A stretch of 8,321 nucleotides of DNA from JALYUA01 sp038329555 (GTDB lineage Bacteria; Acidobacteriota; Thermoanaerobaculia; UBA5066; Gp7-AA6), in the NCBI GenBank assembly GCA_038329555.1, contig JBBQNC010000156.1:1-8321 (forward strand), read 5' to 3'. A program made the translations under genes and the position numbers. The notes beneath the pieces are model-generated. The model saw nothing but the letters and a program-made list of their open reading frames with translations, was not told where the DNA came from and did not search any database. Below are positions 6,287 to 8,321 of this stretch, piece by piece (positions within the stretch are counted from its first letter, which is position 1; every line of letters begins with the position of its first letter).

Positions 6287-7054
6287 ATGATGTCTCCGAC
6301 GACTTCTCGCGTCTGCAGAGCCCTCCTGGCAGTTCCGCTGCTCGCGGCCGCGTCGGCGTTCGGCCAGTCGCCGACGGTCCCATGCAGCGATCCGGACGGC
6401 TGTCCGGACCTCACTGTGATCGTGTCTCAGATCAATTTCGAGACGGTCCAGTTCAAATCGACGGACTGCGCCATCGCCGACGGCATGATCTCCCAACCCG
6501 GGAAGCACAAGCTCGTGCGCTTCTCCACCCAATTCCCCAACCACGGGCCCGGCGATCTGATCGTCGGAGCGCCATCGGCCCACCCCGAGTGGTTCGAGTG
6601 GAGCCCGTGCCACCAGCACTACCACTTCCGAGAGTATGCGGACTATCGCCTCTGGACGCCGTCGGGCTATCAGGCATGGAGCTCGCTCCGTCAGTCGACG
6701 CCGGCCAGCGTCCTCTCGCGCGACCTTCTCGCACAGCGTCCCGACATCGCCAACCAGATGATCGAGGGCGCCAAGCGCGCATTCTGCGCGACCGACAGCC
6801 TCCGTTTCGATTCGAGCGCGCCGCCGGCGAAGTACACGAGCTGCAGCTCGAACCAGGGCATCAGCGTGGGCTGGGCCGATCTCTACCCCTGGAACCTCGA
6901 CGGCCAGTGGATCGACATCACGAACGCAACCGGCGGCAATTACGTTCTCGAGGTCGAGGGGAATGCCGAGCACCTCTTCGACGAAGCGAACTACGCGAAC
7001 AACTCGACTTCCCTGCCCATCGTCATCCCGGCAAAGCCCGGCAAGGGACGCTGA
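6287..7054 (+). CDS. Secreted bacterial lysyl oxidase homologue
   Basis: This 255-aa protein has a Sec signal peptide (basic N-terminus, hydrophobic 11-23, likely cleavage near residue 24-26) and so acts outside the cytoplasm. Lysyl oxidases are copper amine oxidases that turn peptidyl lysine or amines into aldehydes with release of H2O2 and NH3. The copper site CHQHYHF gives H109, H111 and H113 (human LOX H292, H294, H296). K163 in EGAKRAFC aligns with K320 and Y200 in WADLYPW with Y355, the two residues that form the LTQ cofactor. GQWIDIT and ANYANNSTSLPIVI also match the family C-terminus. C108 and C186 align with the human C291-C340 disulfide; the C351-C361 pair is absent. It lacks the pro-domain or SRCR repeats of animal enzymes. 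ATG 6287 follows GGAAAGGGGG by 6 nt; a second ATG at 6290 is equally usable. No substrate gene is visible nearby. Confidence 0.9.
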   Translation: MMSPTTSRVCRALLAVPLLAAASAFGQSPTVPCSDPDGCPDLTVIVSQINFETVQFKSTDCAIADGMISQPGKHKLVRFSTQFPNHGPGDLIVGAPSAHPEWFEWSPCHQHYHFREYADYRLWTPSGYQAWSSLRQSTPASVLSRDLLAQRPDIANQMIEGAKRAFCATDSLRFDSSAPPAKYTSCSSNQGISVGWADLYPWNLDGQWIDITNATGGNYVLEVEGNAEHLFDEANYANNSTSLPIVIPAKPGKGR

Positions 7055-7527
7055 CGATCCGCTTTTCGGTCGCCCGATGAGATGAATCGAGCGACGGTTC
7101 ATGTCCTGGCAGCTCAAGCCTTCCCGCGCATCTCGTGAGCCGGCCGAGCACATGATTCACGCCAAGCGCCGGCGAGGACCGGTGAGCGGTTGGATCGGTC
7201 ACGCATTTGGCGTTGCACATCCGCTGACGGCATCGCAGCCTCTCGGCGTCGTTGCCCAGCTTCGATCATCGACATGCCGCTCTTCAGGCGTTCACCTCCT
7301 CCTCGCGAAATGAAGACGTCTCCGCGCTCGGCAACAACGGCTTCTCGGATTTCCTCCGCAACGCGTCGCGCAGCGCCTGCTCGCGCGCGAACACCTGTTG
7401 AGTCTCGATCCGGGCCGCCGTTACGCCATAAGGGGCGGGCGCCTGCGTCCTGGGGCTGACCGACATGTCGAATTGAAAAGAGGAGTGGAGGGTGCCCGCT
7501 TCGCGTCGTTCTCGAATTGGATGCCTG
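7055..7527. other. Long gene-poor stretch with only weak reading frames
   Basis: About 470 bp between the lysyl oxidase stop and the HD-GYP remnant hold no gene I can recognise on either strand. Short frames exist on both strands, but most have biased Arg/Ser-rich content typical of GC-rich noise. The exception worth recording is the minus-strand frame at 7284-7466. No tRNA, clear terminator or inverted-repeat pair typical of an insertion sequence was found. Together with the adjacent broken HD-GYP fragment, it looks like decaying or rearranged DNA. Confidence 0.5.
7284..7466 (-). CDS. Possible small protein or gene remnant, unrecognised
   Basis: This frame encodes 60 aa with a composition more like a real protein than its neighbours: a Gln/Ala/Glu/Arg stretch likely to be helical (ARIETQQVFAREQALRDAL) and a C-terminus ending EEEVNA. 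The frame stays open upstream of the ATG for at least about 15 codons, so it could be the 3' end of a broken longer gene. There is no Shine-Dalgarno before the ATG. The last codons (GAGGAGGAGGTGAACGCC) form a strong Shine-Dalgarno for a following minus-strand ATG at 7275, which opens a 57-codon frame without familiar features. No family is recognised. Confidence 0.2.
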   Translation of the reverse strand: MSVSPRTQAPAPYGVTAARIETQQVFAREQALRDALRRKSEKPLLPSAETSSFREEEVNA

Positions 7528-7750
7528 GACGGTTCGGGTTACCCGGACGGGCTCGCGGGCGAGTCGATCCCCATCACGGCGCGCGCGACAAGCGATCAGC
7601 GGACATCTTCGACGCCCTAACCACCGCCCGCGTCACCGCGTGGCGCTGAAGCGTCGCTCGCCATCATGGAAGACGAAGTCAGCAAGGGCTGTGGGCGGCC
7701 GCCTTCTGGGCGAGTTTCGGGCGGGTCTTGAAGACGCTGCCGGAGGATGA
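7528..7750 (+). pseudogene. Frameshifted remnant of an HD-GYP domain
   Basis: Pieces of the C-terminal half of an HD-GYP c-di-GMP phosphodiesterase appear in correct order but in different frames. At 7528-7584 one frame reads LDGSGYPDGLAGESIPITAR (first Leu from 7525), matching the GYP signature region. At 7599-7643 a second frame reads ADIFDALTTARVTAW, the conserved AD-x-F-DALT...R block. At 7639-7686 the first frame returns with RGAEASLAIMEDEVSKG, like the helix after that block. At 7691-7750 a third frame reads GGRLLGEFRAGLED and then stops, like the usual FDPxLV-x-F end. The HD half with the metal-binding His/Asp residues is absent; there is no room for it before 7466 and I see no match. 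Three shifts plus a missing N-terminus mean it cannot make a working enzyme. Confidence 0.7.
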
Positions 7751-7843
7751 CCCCCGCCTCGCCCGGATCGGGGTCCGCCCGTCCGTCGCGCCACCCCCGT
7801 AAACCTGGCGCCCGGGGCGGTCCGAGAGCCGGACGGCGAAATA

Positions 7844-7859
7844 GACAAGCGAGCTTGAC
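7844..7859 (+). promoter_or_regulatory. Operator-like inverted repeat over the XRE promoter -35
   Basis: GACAAGC-GA-GCTTGAC is a near-perfect dyad (six of seven positions) overlapping the TTGACA -35 element. The half-site GACAAG recurs inverted as CTTGTC at 7901-7906, directly before the XRE start codon. Such placement is typical of autorepression by a small Cro/CI-type protein; the assignment to this regulator is inference. Confidence 0.4.
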
Positions 7860-7884
7860 ATCGACAAATCCCCTGCGCCATGAT
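7855..7884 (+). promoter_or_regulatory. Promoter of the XRE regulator gene
   Basis: A perfect TTGACA (7855-7860) is followed after 18 nt by CATGAT (7879-7884; four of six to TATAAT). Transcription would start about 7891. This decides the gene start: the ATGs at 7880 and 7883 sit inside the -10 box and cannot be used from this promoter, whereas the ATG at 7907 is preceded by GGAAAG (7891-7896). Confidence 0.55.
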
Positions 7885-7906
7885 GGGCGTGGAAAGCGAA
7901 CTTGTC

Positions 7907-8119
7907 ATGTCACCGGATGTCCGAAACCGGGTCAAGGAGCTGCGCGAGGAGCTCGGTTGGACCCAGCAGCGGCTCGCGGAGGCGGTCGGCGTCTCGCGCC
8001 AGAGCATCAACTCGATCGAGCGCAACCGATACGTCCCGAGCCTTCCGCTGGCGCTGGTCTTCTCGCGGGTCTTCGCCCGGCCGACGGACGAAATTTTCGA
8101 GCTGGAGGTCGAACCATGA
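7907..8119 (+). CDS. XRE (Cro/CI-type) helix-turn-helix regulator
   Basis: This is a 70-aa DNA-binding protein. RNRVKELREELGWTQQRLAE leads into the helix-turn-helix (about 19-41), with recognition helix SRQSINSIERNR followed by the typical YVPSLPLALVFSRVF and DEIFELE end. It belongs to the very short XRE regulators of about 65-70 aa that consist of the DNA-binding domain alone and often sit next to a small membrane protein gene. The start at 7907 gives the usual family N-terminus; an upstream in-frame ATG at 7880 would add nine atypical residues and lies in the promoter. Its stop overlaps the start of the next gene by ATGA. Dyads at 7844-7859 and 7901-7906 suggest autoregulation. Cytosolic. 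Confidence 0.9.
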   Translation: MSPDVRNRVKELREELGWTQQRLAEAVGVSRQSINSIERNRYVPSLPLALVFSRVFARPTDEIFELEVEP

Positions 8120-8321
8120 GTGTCCCCGTCCTGGGCTCCGTCATCGACGAACGATTCCTGAGGCACCGGCTCCGGTCGACGAGCGTCGCCGGGATGGTCG
8201 GCGTCTGCGTCGCCATGGGCCTCTTCATCTATCGCGACATCGTGGACCACATCTGGAGCTGGGACCTCTTTGCGGTGGGCGCCAGCATGGCCGTGGTGAA
8301 AGTCGCACTGATGATCTGGTA
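8116..8321 (+). CDS. Membrane protein partnered with the XRE regulator (partial)
   Basis: Only the first 69 aa are in the window; the frame is open at the right edge. A soluble, basic N-terminus (1-21) is followed by hydrophobic stretches at about 22-39 (SVAGMVGVCVAMGLFIY) and 51-68 (LFAVGASMAVVKVALMIW), likely two transmembrane helices with a short loop containing DHIWSWD. The start is well supported: GGAGG (8104-8108) sits 7 nt before the ATG, and the ATG overlaps the XRE stop (ATGA). Pairs of a DNA-binding-only XRE protein and a small multi-helix membrane protein are common in bacteria and archaea and generally of unknown function; the membrane protein may sequester or signal to the regulator, which is inference. 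Confidence 0.8.
   Translation, partial: MSVPVLGSVIDERFLRHRLRSTSVAGMVGVCVAMGLFIYRDIVDHIWSWDLFAVGASMAVVKVALMIW

Noticed and set aside
7564..7571. TCGATCCC shared with the T-arm of tRNA-Val, as a possible attachment-site duplicate
   Set aside because: Only 8 bp, also present just upstream at 5910-5917, and it does not extend to the tRNA 3' end; here it lies inside the HD-GYP remnant.
7880..7906. Upstream starts (ATG 7880, 7883; GTG 7889) for the XRE regulator
   Set aside because: They overlap or precede the predicted transcription start and lack ribosome binding sites; ATG 7907 has GGAAAG and gives the usual family N-terminus.
1..8321. CRISPR array, insertion sequence, toxin-antitoxin or phage module
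   Set aside because: I looked for regularly spaced repeats, transposase or integrase motifs and paired terminal inverted repeats on both strands and found none beyond the 12-bp pair at 6118/6198.

Overview
The window is GC-rich bacterial DNA with short intergenic gaps, ATGA gene overlaps, two tRNA genes that encode their CCA ends, and c-di-GMP-type signalling domains. It reads as a chromosomal segment of an environmental bacterium. Gene content and promoter style would fit an Acidobacteriota-like or similar soil or sediment lineage, but nothing here fixes the taxonomy.

Left part (1-2563): a tRNA-Met(CAU) on the minus strand is divergent from a two-gene operon. That operon has a 70-aa double-zinc-site protein with FYVE/RING-like cysteine spacing, overlapping by ATGA a CLC-family chloride transporter or channel with two C-terminal CBS domains and a TrkA-C/RCK-C-like domain. 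A TATACT box 7 nt before the first ATG suggests a leaderless message.

Middle (2564-6043): a cytosolic c-di-GMP phosphodiesterase (degenerate GGDEF plus apparently intact EAL) is followed after 7 nt by a stand-alone NRPS-like adenylation-PCP didomain with no condensation or thioesterase domain. Its specificity pocket has lost the usual Asp235, which argues against an ordinary alpha-amino acid. tRNA-Val(UAC) and a short hairpin terminator close this block.

Right part (6044-8321) looks like more fluid, accessory DNA. A secreted bacterial lysyl oxidase homologue keeps all three copper histidines and both residues of the LTQ cofactor; upstream lie two copies of a 12-bp palindromic element. About 470 bp with no convincing gene follow, then a multiply frameshifted remnant of an HD-GYP domain, and an XRE regulator/membrane-protein pair with a recognisable promoter and operator-like sites. 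The last gene runs off the window.

The most noteworthy items are the lysyl oxidase with complete catalytic residues and its duplicated upstream element, the unusual A-PCP protein behind a c-di-GMP phosphodiesterase, the zinc protein coupled to a CLC with valine at the inner proton-glutamate position, and the hidden HD-GYP relic. No complete novel system such as a defence island, CRISPR array or transposon is visible.
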